Positions 34,401-46,400 of a stretch of DNA of 64,000 nt are shown piece by piece; position 1 is the first letter of the stretch; each line of letters begins with the position of its first letter. The position numbers and the translations under genes were made by a program. Origin of the DNA: Tribonema minus (lineage: Eukaryota > Sar > Xanthophyceae > Tribonematales > Tribonemataceae); contig JAFCMP010000235.1 in assembly GCA_017506865.1 (NCBI GenBank), positions 372,001 through 436,000 on the forward strand. The letters are read 5' to 3'. The notes under the pieces were generated by a model that was given only the letters and a program-made list of their open reading frames with translations, had not been told where the DNA came from and ran no database searches.

Positions 34401-37247
34401 CAAGCAGCTCAACGCCTTCATCGACGAGTGGAAGGCGGACGGCAACCGCCGCCTCGGCATCCGCCCCATGCACGAGTTCAACGGCGACTGGTACGAGTGG
34501 GGCACGTACCGCGGGGGGTCCAACTCCAAGGCCGCGTTCAAGCGCGCGTACACGCACGTCTCGCGCCTCTTCCGGAAGCGCGGCGCGAACGCCGTCATGC
34601 AGGTGCGTCACAATTGAAGCTACTTATCTCTCGCCTCAAGCGGCCGCGGCGGCGCCGCCGATCGCCCCCCCTGATCTGTTCATGGCACTTTGAAGTGCAC
34701 TGCAGTGCTTGCTGACTATGAGCTTGTGCGGGGTGAGAGGTACCTGGGCTCCAGAGGCAACTTCACAATGCGCGAGTACCGGGTGTCAGGTGTGGCGTTA
34801 GCGGCGGGAATTGATAGCTGCATGTACCGCTGCTTGTAGCATGTGTGCTGAGTATCCCTGAGACGTGCCGTCTCTCATCCCCTCTCCATCTGCTCTTTAC
34901 TGTCCTGCGCAGCTGATGCTTGCGTCAACAACTTGTGCCATGAGTTATTGCCCCTGACCTCCCCCCCCCGCCCCCCCCTCTGCGTGCACGCATTGTGCAC
35001 CGTTGCCCTTGCCCATTTCCCCTCTGCAGCTGTCGTACAACTGTGTCAACCCCAACGACGACCAGACAAGCTTCAAGGAGTGGTACCCTGGAGCGGAGCA
35101 CGTGGACATGGTCCTCTGCAGCGCGTGAGTCACTGTCCACAACACTCAGTCATGACTGCTTGTTGTGTTGCTGTGCAGTGCTGTGCAAAAGTTGTGTCAG
35201 CATTATGACAATGTACTTCTGCTGGTGCGCGATGACCATTCCTGAGTAGTGGCTGCTTGTCTTGATGTCTGCGGGTTCCATGTAAGCCGGCTCTGCAGTC
35301 AGACTGGTTGTGTGCATGCGCCCCGCGTGGCTCAAGCGAAGAGAGAGGCTGTGCAACATTCATCAACCGGTTTGAAAGTGGGCCCGTCTGCAGTTGCACC
35401 GTTATCGTGTGCCAGACCTTTTTGCAGGCTGCTCTGCGGGTGCTCTCGCAACCGAGAAGCAATGCATCAACTGGTGACATCCCGCCTCCCTGCTACTTCA
35501 ACTTTATTCTTATCATATCAGCCACCCATGCGATACCCGCCCTACGGGGGTGCTCTGGTGACTTTTTCGAGCAGCCATTTCGTCGACTACCTGCCTGCAA
35601 CTTCAACTTACACTTCACTCACATCGCACCCCCCTGCCCCCCCCCCCCCGCCCCCCCGCGCCCCCGCAGCTACAACAGGGCCGGCATCGACAGCGACCAC
35701 CAGAAGTGGGAGACCTTCGAGCAGGTCTTCGGCTGGGGCTACAAGCAGATGGCGGCGCTGCCGGGGCGCAAGCGCCTCGGCGTCGCCGAGATGGGCACAA
35801 CGTCGTGGGGCGGACACAGCAAGGCGCAGTGGATACGCGACGCATTCAAGGCGCTCGTCAACCAGTACACGCGCGTGGAGGAGGGGTGAGTGAGCGCGCG
35901 ACACGAAGGGGGGGCGGGGTTGTCGGGGGAATGTGCGTCAGTAGCTCGCACGTGCGCGCGCTGGGGGTGGGAGAGGGGGGGGGGGGGGGGGGGGGTTCAG
36001 GAGGAGGTGTTGCGCGTTACAGTAGCATGGAGGCGCTCAACCAGTACACGCGCGTGGAGGAGGGTGAGTGAGGGCGCGTTGCGCGCGCGAGGGGGTGGTG
36101 GGGGGGAGGGGGTGGGGGGGGTTCAGGGGGTGTGCTGCGTGTCACAGTAGCGTGGAGCGGACATGTGACACCTATTGCTCATGAGCAATCCCGACCACAC
36201 AGATGCAGTGCCATTAGGTACTCCCGTTGGCATTTGGATTCCATCCAGGTCAGCTCGCACACATGTCTCTGACACCTTTGTTACGCGCTCGCAGACAAAG
36301 CGATTCCTCAAATTTTCTTGACGACCGCTTGCCAACAAGTAGCTAGTCAGCTGACGCTTGCCTTGCATGCCTCCCTTTCTGCCCACGCGTGATGCCTCCA
36401 TCCTAGCCGACCGCTTGCCATCAAGTAGCAGCTCAGCTGACACATGGCTTGAACCCCCCCCCCCTTTCTCCCCCCGCGCGCGCAGCTTCTGGCTGCTGCA
36501 GAACAAGGACGGGTCCGGCGACTGGAACCTCAACACGCGCAGCGAAGTCGCCGCGTTCGGCCAGAGCATGCGCAAGTACGAGTACGCAGCCGACGGCGTG
36601 AAGGGCAAGGGCGGCGGCGGCGGCGGACACGGTACGCAGTAACTCTAGCGCTAAGCCCTAGCCCTTGTTAGCGCGGGCCTGCGCCTCTGACCTCAGTGCA
36701 CACACAGGGCCACACGTGCCGTTCGCTGTAGTGACCGCCGCGCGCGCACGATTGTGTGGTTGACGTACATGCAGTTTCAGGGTGAGATGGAAAGCGCTTG
36801 CTGAGAGTACGGCTGAAGCTGCTGTGCGTCGCGCCTCGTGCCGAAACACTAATGGTGCGCAGGTCGTATTGTGCACGCGTACCGCAGGCATATTCTAGAC
36901 CTCACCGCGTGCAAGCTTCGACCCTGATCATTCGCCAGCACTGACAGCGCCTACGTCACACACTCCTCTCAAGCGCAGCAGCGTTCTCCAATAGCACACA
37001 CTTTGCAGTGCATTATACCATGCATCCATATATGCGAAATCCAGTTTGCCCTCTCTTGAACGCTGCCGTGCCAATTGCCGCAGGCGCCAAGCCGCACCAC
37101 AAGAAGCGCCGCCGCCGCGGCGGCAAGGGCCACAAGGGCAGGGGCAAGCGCCGCCACAAGCGCCGCGGCGGCGGGCGCAAAAAGCACGGGGGGCACAAGA
37201 AGCACGGGCACACGCGCAGCCTCGAGGAGCCTGAGGCAGTGCTCTAA
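31409..37247 (+). CDS. Membrane-anchored GH26 family protein A with basic tail
   Basis: GH26 enzymes are mainly endo-beta-1,4-mannanases. Exons: 31409-31628, 32469-32646, 33769-33812, 34330-34602, 35030-35124, 35670-35885, 36486-36631, 37084-37247. Phases agree from exon 2 on. The exon 1 donor (phase 1) and exon 2 acceptor (phase 0) disagree, so a small exon or other site is missed there. The N-terminus has a CAG-encoded Gln run and a hydrophobic anchor (WSLLLASAAVTGLCLRC), a type II membrane arrangement. IKFGVHTEEDI starts the barrel. RPMHEFNGDWYEWG carries the acid/base Glu, and KRLGVAEMGTTSWGG the likely nucleophile Glu. After a WLLQNKDGSGDWNLNTRSEV segment comes a ~54-residue Arg/Lys/His/Gly tail. 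Paralogue B lies convergent at 54.7-60.4 kb. Activity and substrate are inferred only. Confidence 0.87.
33445..33735 (+). repeat. Two-copy ~145-bp tandem repeat before GH26-A exon 3
   Basis: GCTGCTGCC(G/A)CCTGTC(T/A)CA followed by ATCG(C)(A/T)... and TGGCCTGAGCAGTGCT recur in order. The second unit ends near the exon 3 acceptor at 33768. Confidence 0.75.
34005..34329 (+). repeat. Three pseudo-copies of the GH26-A exon 4 start
   Basis: Copies begin at 34017, 34093 and 34205 and the true exon at 34330, giving spacings of 76, 112 and 125 bp. Each has an (A)G|GT boundary then sequence like CAGCTGCGCTCGCACGACTA. The copies diverge after that into CGCTGATGCTC, whereas the exon continues CGCTCCCTTCAG. 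The older copy is more diverged. Confidence 0.92.
36030..36067 (+). repeat. Copy of the GH26-A exon 6 donor edge
   Basis: AACCAGTACACGCGCGTGGA with GAGG(G)GTGAGTG recurs 179 bp past the true exon end at 35885. More tandem pieces follow (GGAGG.GTGTTGCG block doubled at 35994 and 36120; GACCGCTTGCCA block at 36324 and 36410). Confidence 0.9.
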
Positions 37248-37385
37248 GCGTTGCTGTGTTCAAGCTCTGAGCGCTGCTGTTAGAGCGCTGAGCGCTGCTG
37301 TTGGAGGTCTGAGCAATGCTGCTTGGGCTCGAGCACTGCTGTCAAAGGTGTGAGCGGTGCTGTTCAGTGCTTTCAACGGCGCTGT
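37248..37385 (+). repeat. About five ~27-bp repeats just after the GH26-A stop
   Basis: Units of the form GCTCTGAGCGCTGCTGTTAG with changes follow the stop directly, so they are probably in the 3' untranslated region. Confidence 0.8.
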
Positions 37386-39247
37386 ACCCTGATGTTTCAG
37401 GCGGGCGGGGGGTAGGAGGGGGGGGGGGGCTAGGGGGGGGAGTGTAGTGTGGGAAACTGCAGTGTGCTGGCGCATGAGCGGTAACAGCAAGTCCTCATGT
37501 CACATGCATTGGCAGCGGCACGGGGGCGATGCAGACGGCTTTTCGCCGCAGCAGCTCTGTCCCATCCCTTAAGGGCGGTTACATCGAGCCGTACTGTTGG
37601 AATGGCGGCGCCGACACGCGCCGCTCACCTGGTCGCAAAACGTACGCTACAGGGTTCCGTTGTGGGAATTTTGATGCCCCAAGTGGCGAAATCCGTCGTG
37701 GAAAGGGGGTAGCCCCCGCCCCGCCCGCGGGCCGCGTCTCGTGGTCACGAGGCGCCGGCCGTGTGCGGGTGATAGGTAGGGTAGGCAGGTATATTATTTA
37801 TAGGCTTTGGGATTGACGGCCCCCGGACGGGGGCTGCATGATAAGGGAAGTGCGCTGCGCTCTGGGCGCAGCTAGGTGCGATTGCGCACGGCGGGGGGAG
37901 GGGGGGGGGGGGGTAGGCAGGTGTGACGGGAGGCTTGTCGGTCCCAGTACGGGGCCGAACGATAAGGAGAGCTGCGCTGCGGTCTATTCATAGCTAGGTG
38001 CGTTCAAGGAGGGGGATGGGTGCTGGAGCCTGGCACCACCAGCAGCGCTCATCCCGCCTGCGCTGCAGTCTTGCAGCGCGGCGGTGGCACCAGCAAGCAC
38101 CCAGCCTTCCGCTGCTCCCCCAGGCCTGGTGCGACGGTTCCCCTGTTCACTTTTCCCACGAAGGGGGCACCATTTGGGTTTTCCTGTTTACGTACTTGTG
38201 TCTTTACCAATTTCTGGGCCACTCGGCGGCATCCGGTGACATCCGGTCTGCTGTGTGGCGCATTTATGTTCAACTAGTACGTTACAAGTGGGCAGCGACC
38301 GCACGCACCTTCCGGTGGCTCCCTTCGGAGGCCTGTCCGGCGTCCACTTGAAGTTGATGCGTTAAAAGTGCAAAATCACAGCTTTACGTTAACTGCAACT
38401 GGTGTTGTCTGGCGCTGTTGTCTGCACTGTGAGCTTGCTCTCACTACTGATCTGATGGTGGGGACATCGATCCTGGTTTGCCGCTTGGCTTTGCACTGAG
38501 CGTACAAGGGACAAGCCAGTACTACCGCACTTGCTCTCCTGGGCCAGCACTGGTGCATTTCTCCCCAGTCAACCAGCGCAAAACAAACGTCCCACATCAG
38601 CTGTACTGCTCTACTGTTGGGCCCAGAACTGAGAGAGTCTCTACCCCCCCTGCAATGTGTCCAAGGGGTCTAGACCCTTGCTGCGAGCGTGCCTTGACAC
38701 AAGCTTCGATTCCAGGCAGCCGCATGCAAGGAATGCGAACACAACAGGACAACACACATCAGAAACACACACACGGCTAGTCTACTACTGTAGTGCAGCT
38801 GCGAGCCAAAGTCCCGGAAATGATGGGCTTTTTATTCTTTGAAGGTAACGGTAAAAAATCAGCATTTCACCGAGGAGCTCGCGCTCTACTTCAACAAGAA
38901 TCGCTGTGCGTTGTGCTGGGCTGACCTAGGCTTGCCGCGGCGTGGCGCATGAGAAGGAATGACTGGTGCATTCGACCAAAAGTGTCATAGGAGCCAGAAG
39001 GTGCACCTGCGGCCGTGCTCCGATGGCGGCGTTGCTGCTCTACATGTGAGTGCATGCGGCTGCTGGTGATGACACTGGTGCTGCAGGGACGATAATGTGT
39101 AGAAGTGGTGGTCACCGAATCGCTCTAGACGATAAGCAAAACTCGCAACCTTGGACATTTGCGCTCGACGCTGGGAATAGCTGTTTCAACAGTTGGTACG
39201 CAGTTGGCAATTGCACACTTTGTTCGATTGCAATTTGCACGGACCAG
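37386..39247. other. Intergenic or unresolved 5' region of the next gene
   Basis: Contains G-runs, and a diverged ~135-bp doublet (GGGTAGGCAGGT ... GATAAGG ... CAGCTAGGTGCG, near 37780-37875 and 37912-38000). A short plus-strand stretch at about 38852-38893 after a CAG reads HFTEELALYFNKN and may be an exon of the next gene; it cannot be joined with confidence. Confidence 0.5.
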
Positions 39248-41614
39248 GCGCGCCTCAGTCACGTCAACGCCTTGACCGCCGATCGCTCGCAGACGCCAGG
39301 ACCACTGGAGCCCCTGATACTGAACGACAATGGCAGAAAGCACTACAGGCCAAATCTCAGCGACACCGCTGCCTTCAGGCCTCACATACGCATCGACGAG
39401 CAGGCGAAGGCTAGGCGCGGGCGGGAGGCGAGCCCGACTGGTAGAAAACACTTTTCGCCCGAGCCCACTGGTGATGGCAGAGCTGCCAGTGCAAGACCGG
39501 GTCTGAGGCAGATACCCGAGCTGAGTCGGCGCAGCGGATTTGACATGCCCGACCCGGACTTGTCTCTACAGGTGGGTATCCCTAGCCGTAATTTCATAGA
39601 TGAAAGTTTTATCTACTTCTATGAACGTTGAGCGGTGCCTTGGCAGTGCAAAAGTACCTCTGCTTGGTGCTGCGTTGCTCTTCCTGCATCCTGATTGTGA
39701 ACTTCAGCGAGCGTGGTCGCGTCTTACGCATGTCTACAGAGTGAACATTTGATTCTGCCGGAGGTGATGGAGTGAGTACAGCTGTGCGGCTGGTCTCTAG
39801 TATGATGGTCTCTCTCTCGTAGGCTGTAGTCCAAAATGCTCATGCGTGCACCACAAACTGACGCATATATCGCTTTTAGCGTGAGCACATGGCAGGGACA
39901 TGGTACCTGCTTGCTTTTGTCACTTGAGTTGCAGCCGCTGTGCTGGGGGCGCAGCGCGCTTCACATCGTGAACTGCACAGCAAACGCCACCGTGAACACG
40001 ATGCAGAGGGGCACGACCGCAAGTGCGCACAGCTTCTTTTTCCGCGCATACGTTCAGAGGTTGGAAATCTACGCTGGCAGGGCACACCGTTACGAATGCA
40101 TAGCAGCAGGAGAAGCAGAGGCGCTGGACGCGGCTTGCGCATGTGCGAAACGACGAGTGATCATTCACGAGATGCACCAACGACATGGTGGCTGGGGCAT
40201 AGCCTTCGACCATGACTTACCTGAACCTGTCAGAACTTGCAATTCTTTTTGCAATCTTTTCTTATACTTGGAGCAATGTGTGAAGGTTCCAAGGGCGACC
40301 TGTGAAGGTGCCAGAATACTCCCTAATGTGTCAGGAACGTCAGAGCACTTCCCAATGTATCAGGAAGGTTCCAGACCACTTCCTAACGCATCAGGAACGC
40401 TCCGCGTTCCAACGCGCAGAGGAAGCGCGTGGTCGTTGCCGACGCGGCCACGGGCGCCTTCGCCAAGGACCACGTGTCGGGCGAGCTGACGCTGGAGCGG
40501 ACCTTCGGCGTGAAGCACAAGCTGGCGGAGATGCGCGGCGTGCGCAACGCCATCGCGCAGGCGTGCCCCGGCGACAAGCTCTACCACCACGTCGACTACA
40601 GCCCCGGCTTCTACAGGGAGGGCGGGCACGTCGTGGGCAGCACGTTCGTACGCGACGCGGCGCGTGTGGGCGGCAGCGGCGGCCGTCGGTGAGAGACAAG
40701 TCATTTACTCATAACTCGTACTCGTCGAAGAGGCTTTCGTACACACGCACTCGTACAGCACGGGTACTCATGTGTGGTATCTACAAGGGGGGCGGGCACG
40801 TCGTAGGCAGCACGTTCGTGTGCGACGCTGCGCGCGTGAGCGCGGGCGGCGGCGGCGGCAGCGGCCGTCGGTAAGACCTCCACAGTTGGGACGAGTCTTC
40901 TACTCATGACTCGTACTCGTAGAAGCACTCGTACACGACACTCGCAAGGGCGGGTACGTTGTCGGCAGCACGTCCGTGCGCGACGCGACGCGCCACGCGA
41001 GCGCGGGCGGCGGCCGCCCGTGAGGCACGAGTCATTTACTCATTACTTGTACTCGTCGAAGAGGCAATCGTACGCGTACTCGTATATGATCTCTGAGGCT
41101 GTCCTCGCAGGTTAGGGTCACGTACAGTTTTCGTACAGGACGAGTACTCGTTCGCAATGTCATTCCCGTACTGGTACAAGGAAAGTACACACCACATGGC
41201 ACCAAAGCGCATGCGTACACGAGAGCGACTCTCCTAGAGCACCTCTGCCGCAATCGCTCAGCGCAGTGCGACGGTCGTGACCGTGCGCCCTGCTCGCCTT
41301 AACGCCGTTGGCGACGCGCATTGCCACTGTCGTAATCCTCTGAATCGTCCTGTTGCCATAAGCCAACACACACGCGAACAGAGAAGCTCTGCATCACGTG
41401 CGCAGAGCTTAGCCCTGCTCCAGCGCCTCCAACTGTCGCATGCCGCTGCTGCTGCTGCTCCTGCAGAGCGCTCGACGCCGGCGCAGGCTCAGAGGGCACG
41501 CTGGGATACGCGCTCAGCTTCCGGCAGGGCGCGTGCGTGCCGTATGCGCAGCGGCTGCTGAGCGCTGCACACAGCGGCGACATCGCCGCCGTCCGCGACC
41601 TCGGCGCCTACTGA
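39248..41614 (+). CDS. Unrecognised protein, 3' part (three exons)
   Basis: Exons 39248-39571 (5' limit uncertain), 40420-40688 and 41467-41614 join in phase (0, 2) to about 246 residues ending LGAY. The first carries two similar motifs, GRKHYRPN and GRKHFSPE, 48 residues apart in a basic, Pro-rich and probably disordered context. The second encodes KRVVVADAATGAFAKDHVSG, then LYHHVDYSPGFYREGGHVVGS. The last is SEGTLGYALSFRQGACVPYA and RLLSAAHSGDIAAVRDLGAY. No signal peptide or membrane span is seen in this part. I do not recognise a family. Its second exon edge is copied twice in the following intron. It is convergent with the class II aldolase gene. Confidence 0.55.
40690..41160 (+). repeat. 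Two decayed copies of an exon's 3' edge with ACTCGT satellite
   Basis: The exon end GGCGGGCACGTCGTGGGCAG ... GGCCGTCG|GTGAG recurs at about 40790-40877 and 40948-41024. Each copy is followed by an ACTCGTACTCGT tract as in the true donor flank, so unit length is about 160-175 bp. Copies retain donors (GTAAGA, GTGAGG). Confidence 0.9.
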
Positions 41615-43484
41615 GAGCGCGTAGCGCGGCAGCAGGCCAAGTGCCATGGATCTGCTGCAAGGCACGCGTCGGCCATCACGGCACAGCGTGTCGGAGCTCG
41701 GAGCCTGCCGAGTGCGCGCGGCGTGCGCGCAGCGGCGGCAAGCGGCGCCTCGGCACGGCACAGTTTGGCCATCGCTTTAAGGGCGGCTCGACTTCGCCTT
41801 TCGCGCGCAGGAGCGCTTGCGTTGCCGGCGACTGTAAATGGCTCAGTCGCAGGGGGGTCACTCGCCTTCAACTTCAACTTATTTGAGCGTGGGTGTCGGC
41901 TTGTTCAAGCTGCAGTTGTACGGTGCCCTAGTAACAGAGTAGTTGGAATTTCGGCTGCGCAGTGTAAGTAGTGTGCTGTACATAACATCGGCGTGAGAGC
42001 GTGCTCTGCCAGGCCTTGCTGTCATCACCGCCTTCATGCCAGTGCCTCAGTGTTGACTCGCTCGAAGTATGCATTTCGCCTCTGCGCATTACACTGCGGA
42101 GCGCCACCTACAGGCAGGCCATCAAGCTTCACAAGTCCTCATTACAAAGAAACACATCGCACTATACATTGTGGTCTGCACCGGTTGCAACTTCTTTTAG
42201 AAGGTAGTGCAGAGAGCCGTGGATGTACTCACATCGCGTAGGACCCGCTATCGTTTCTGAGTGGGGTCATAGCTCACCTTTCTTGGAAGGTGTTGCACAT
42301 TCTCATGGACGTTTACAATGTTTTTTGGAATTTGAATCCCCAAAAGCGTGCAACTACCGCTTACATACATCCCCTGCGATCGCGGCATGGAAGGTTCTCT
42401 TTACACCCACAGGCTATCCTGCCAAGAAGCTGGCGCTTCAACCCGCATTGCATGCTGCAGCATTGTATCCTTTGAGAAAGACATTAAATTCTGTTGGCAT
42501 ACACAAGCAGCCAGTCATTCAAAACTGCAGCAGCGCACTGAGTGTGCAATGCATCGCCGCTCTTGTGCTCTGGCGGTGGCATGCGTGCCGGACGCAGCCG
42601 CAAGGACAGCATAGACATCATTGCAAACCGGCCACTTGACAGCACATGCGCGCCGCACGACAGAGCAGCTGAACGTATAGCTATATGTCGGCATCACCAG
42701 CAGCATCTTCGGAGTATGTTGCTTGGTGATGTATGCTGTTGGTGATGCTAACTTCGACGAGTGTGCTCCGGCTCACGGCGCTGCTGACATGAAGTTGGAT
42801 GTTGAAGTGAATGAATGCCGATGAGCAGAAATGCTAGCTTGTCACATTTGAGGCCGTGCGGTGCACAACCACGCGCGCACTCAACCAAAATGCTGGCACC
42901 AAAGCAGTCTGATTACATCCGGCAAGCGCAGCGAAAACAAGAGTCCCAACGGTATGTCATTACGCCCGACAGTATTGACAGCCATACACAGGAGCCCGCA
43001 CGCCACTCCACGGGGGCACAAATAATACTCTGTGAACAAACTTGCGGCGTGAAAGGGGCACGTCACTTCAACTATCGCCGCGTTCGGCGCGCGGCGCTGC
43101 CATTGCTACGCACCTCCTGCACCACCGCCAAAAACCAGGCGCTTGAAACGACAGTGCCAGCGAGCGGGGTGATGTCTGATGGTGTGCTGACTGAGCCTGC
43201 GGCGCTGAGCGTGGCTGCGGCGGCGCTGCTGTGACGCGCCATTTTTGTGCTACATGTGTACGTGGCCGTCCGCAGCGCCGCTGTCTCGCACCCCAGGAAG
43301 TTGAAGTTGAAGTTGCGTGCCGCGCGGCGCGAAGAGCCCACATGGGCGGGGCCTACTATGTACTGCTCTACTTACTTTGCCGAGCGTGCCTTTGTACACC
43401 ACTGGTCTCTGCTACACACACGCGCACTCGAAACGAAAGGGGGGGCCGGCGGGGGTTTAGGGGGGTCATACCCTAACATTAGGG
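41615..43484. other. Intergenic region between convergent genes
   Basis: No supported gene. Contains simple TTGAAGT repeats (e.g. 43300-43315) and G-runs. Confidence 0.55.
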
Positions 43485-46400
43485 TTAGGTGTTGAAGTTT
43501 GCGGCCTCGCGCTTGAGCTTGCGTACAATGCCGCCCCACTCCCTGGACCCATCATATGCGTAGTCCTCACTCAGCATCATGTCTTGGTACTGTGAGGGGA
43601 GCAGCGGGGGGGGGGGGGGGGGGGAGGGGGGCATGCGGCGCGCATGTGCGTCAAGCGTAATTGGCATTACTAAAATGCCGGGTGTTCAGGCCGTTATGGT
43701 GATCGATCAGCCGCCATTGATGGGCCGAGAGCGTCTGCGCAAGAGCAGGCGCACGACAGACGAGACCTGCACACAGGAAGGCTCAGCATTCAGTTCACAT
43801 CGCAACAGATACGGTAAGCCTGTTGCAGTCATATTTTCATGAACCAGCGCAGCACTAGGAAGTTCAAGTGCTTGGCCCCGATGTGCTGAGTCATTCAATC
43901 ACGTTTCCGCACCTGCGCCTGATTCACCAGTCACATGGGACCGAATTGCACCATCATAAGATATGTCAGTAGCACACACTGTGGATGGCGCTCTCGGCGA
44001 ACAGCACGTCTGCCCTCAGCTACTACTTCAAGTACTTCTGTCTGCAGCAACGCTGATGCAAACCCAGGGCAGGCCCCAGCCCTGTCAAATCACTCAGGTC
44101 TGATGCCATGATGGGGCACGAAAAGCACAACTCAGCCTAACCCCTACCCTAATCCTTACCTCAACCCTAGTAAAGTTAACAAGTCTCCCTACACACACCA
44201 TGGGGTTCTACGACCGGACCATTTTGTAACGCAAGTTTAATTCAGGCAGCGCAGCTCAACATGCGCACGCACCTGAGCCTCGAGATGTTCGTTAGTCGGC
44301 ACCACCAGGTCCTCTAGCGAGTTCGCCATGGCGAGCGCCTTGACCTGCGGAGGCGGCCGTGGCAGCGCTCGCGGGGTCAGCAAAAATAGTAGCAAAGTGG
44401 CTTCCCAAAGTACGCCGCTTGATACCTCCTCCACAGTAGTACATGCGGCTGGTGTGGTGGGTGGGCTGGGCTGCAGGGCTTGCAGGAGCTAGCACCAGCG
44501 GCCCTCAGGTGATGCCAGCGTGCGTAGCCCCTTCGAGAAAACTTCAAACGTGTGGTGGTGTCTCGGAAGCCCTGGCTGGCGTGCGGAGGAGGGACAGGCA
44601 GCGGCTTGGCGTGCTTGGAGAGCAAGCGGAGTCGGCTGCACGCCACGGCACCAACCACAAGTTACTCGCAGCGGTAAATGGCAATATCTTGTCAGGCTTG
44701 CAGCCTGCGGTGAGCCGTGACCTCGCTCATCAAGGAGGCGATGCTTTACTTAGTTATAAAGCCTTTCTCTCTAGCGTCAGCGCCTGGCGCCCAGTGACTC
44801 CCTCTGCTTATCTCTATGATATCGGGGTTCACGAAGATAGCCACAATCTCCAGTTCAGGGCCCATTATGGTGACCTTGGCCTGCATGAAAACTTTGAGAT
44901 GGAGTCTGCGTGGAGCTGGGTGGCCCTAAGACGGGTCTGTCTGTGGGGAGAGTGTCTTGCAGCTTTGTTTGGTATCCCTGCTAGTGTGTGGGGGACAGTC
45001 GCTTGCGGATGCTTTGTTGGGGGTGATATGGGGGGCCCGGTGAACCACCGTCTCGCCCATCAAGGAGGCGATGCTTTGCTTAGTTATACAGCCTTTGTTT
45101 CTAGCGTCAGCGCCTGGCGCCCAGTAAGTCCCTCTGCTTATCTTTATGATATCGGGGTTCACGTAGATAGCCACAATCTCCAGTTCAGGGCCCATTATGG
45201 TGACCTTGGCCTGCATGAAAACTTTGAGATGGAGTCTGCGTGGAGCTGGGTGGCCCTAAGACGGGTCTGTCTGTGGGGGGAGAGTCTTGTAGCTTTGTTC
45301 AGTATCCCTGCTAGTATGTGGGGGACAGTCGCTTGCGGGTGCTTTGTTGGGGGTGATGTGGGGGGCGGGGTGCGGCGTGCAAGCTTTGCATGCTACACCC
45401 AAGAGTGAAAACAAGGCGACACACCTACAACATGGCATTTCCACAGCCACAAGTGGAATATAATAAAAGTACATGTGCAAGAATACTTGTCCCGTCAATG
45501 TAACAAAGTGCCTTCCCACAGTACGCCGGTTGATACCTCCGCAGTAGTTCTTTGAAGTATGCAGGAATGCTCATGGGGATACGTAAAGTATGGCGTGCTT
45601 CACAATGTGTGTTGGCCCACAGCAGACATCCAGTCCCAAACAGGGAACGCAAGGACAAAGGGAAAGTGAGGCGATACCTGCTGTGACATTTACAATTGCT
45701 TGGGCCGTTGATGTCACGGCGTGCGGTATGCATGTACTTCAAGCATAGTACTTCAACATGGAACTACATGGTCGCGAAAGTGGTCTCACCTGCACCTCGC
45801 AGGCCTGATTTATGTAGAAGGTCACGAAGAATGCCTCCGCGGCGGTGCGGCCGACCGTGTACATGCCGTGGTGCTCCAGCAGCATGGCTGCGCAGAGAAG
45901 CGCGGCGGAGGCTCCAGGGTGAGTCATAGGGTTGCACGCAAACGTGTTCAGGGCGTATTTGGCGACCTGGCATACGTCTTGAGCAAAACTCAGCATGATA
46001 ACGTGCTGCGCAAACGGCGCATTTGTGGGGGATTGTTGTGAGTCTGATCCATTCTGAGCATACAGACCATCACAAAACGGGCACTTGAACTCAGAAATAA
46101 ACTTCAACAATACGCTTCTGTGCAACCCGAAGGGTGAGTGAAAGCAGTGGTTGAGTGCCATGAGAACCAGTGGGCTGCGCAGACCCAGTTTCCAACAAAC
46201 AGACGCCTAACCCTAACCCTGGACCCTAGCCCTAGCCCTAACCTAACCCGAACAGGCGCAGGAACTATGTCAAGAACCACCCAGCAGCACATGCCAGGTA
46301 CTGCACCACAAACACGAGAACTGGTTTTGAGCGCGCGCTCAGACGCCGCATGAAACCGCCACCTCGCGTGCACCGCGACACAGCGACTGCAAGCGCATGC

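Noticed and set aside
44443..45408. 321-codon plus-strand frame
   Set aside because: Its openness across both 330-bp units follows from a period divisible by three; no family motif, and it lies inside an intron of the opposite strand. Kept as a repeat finding only.
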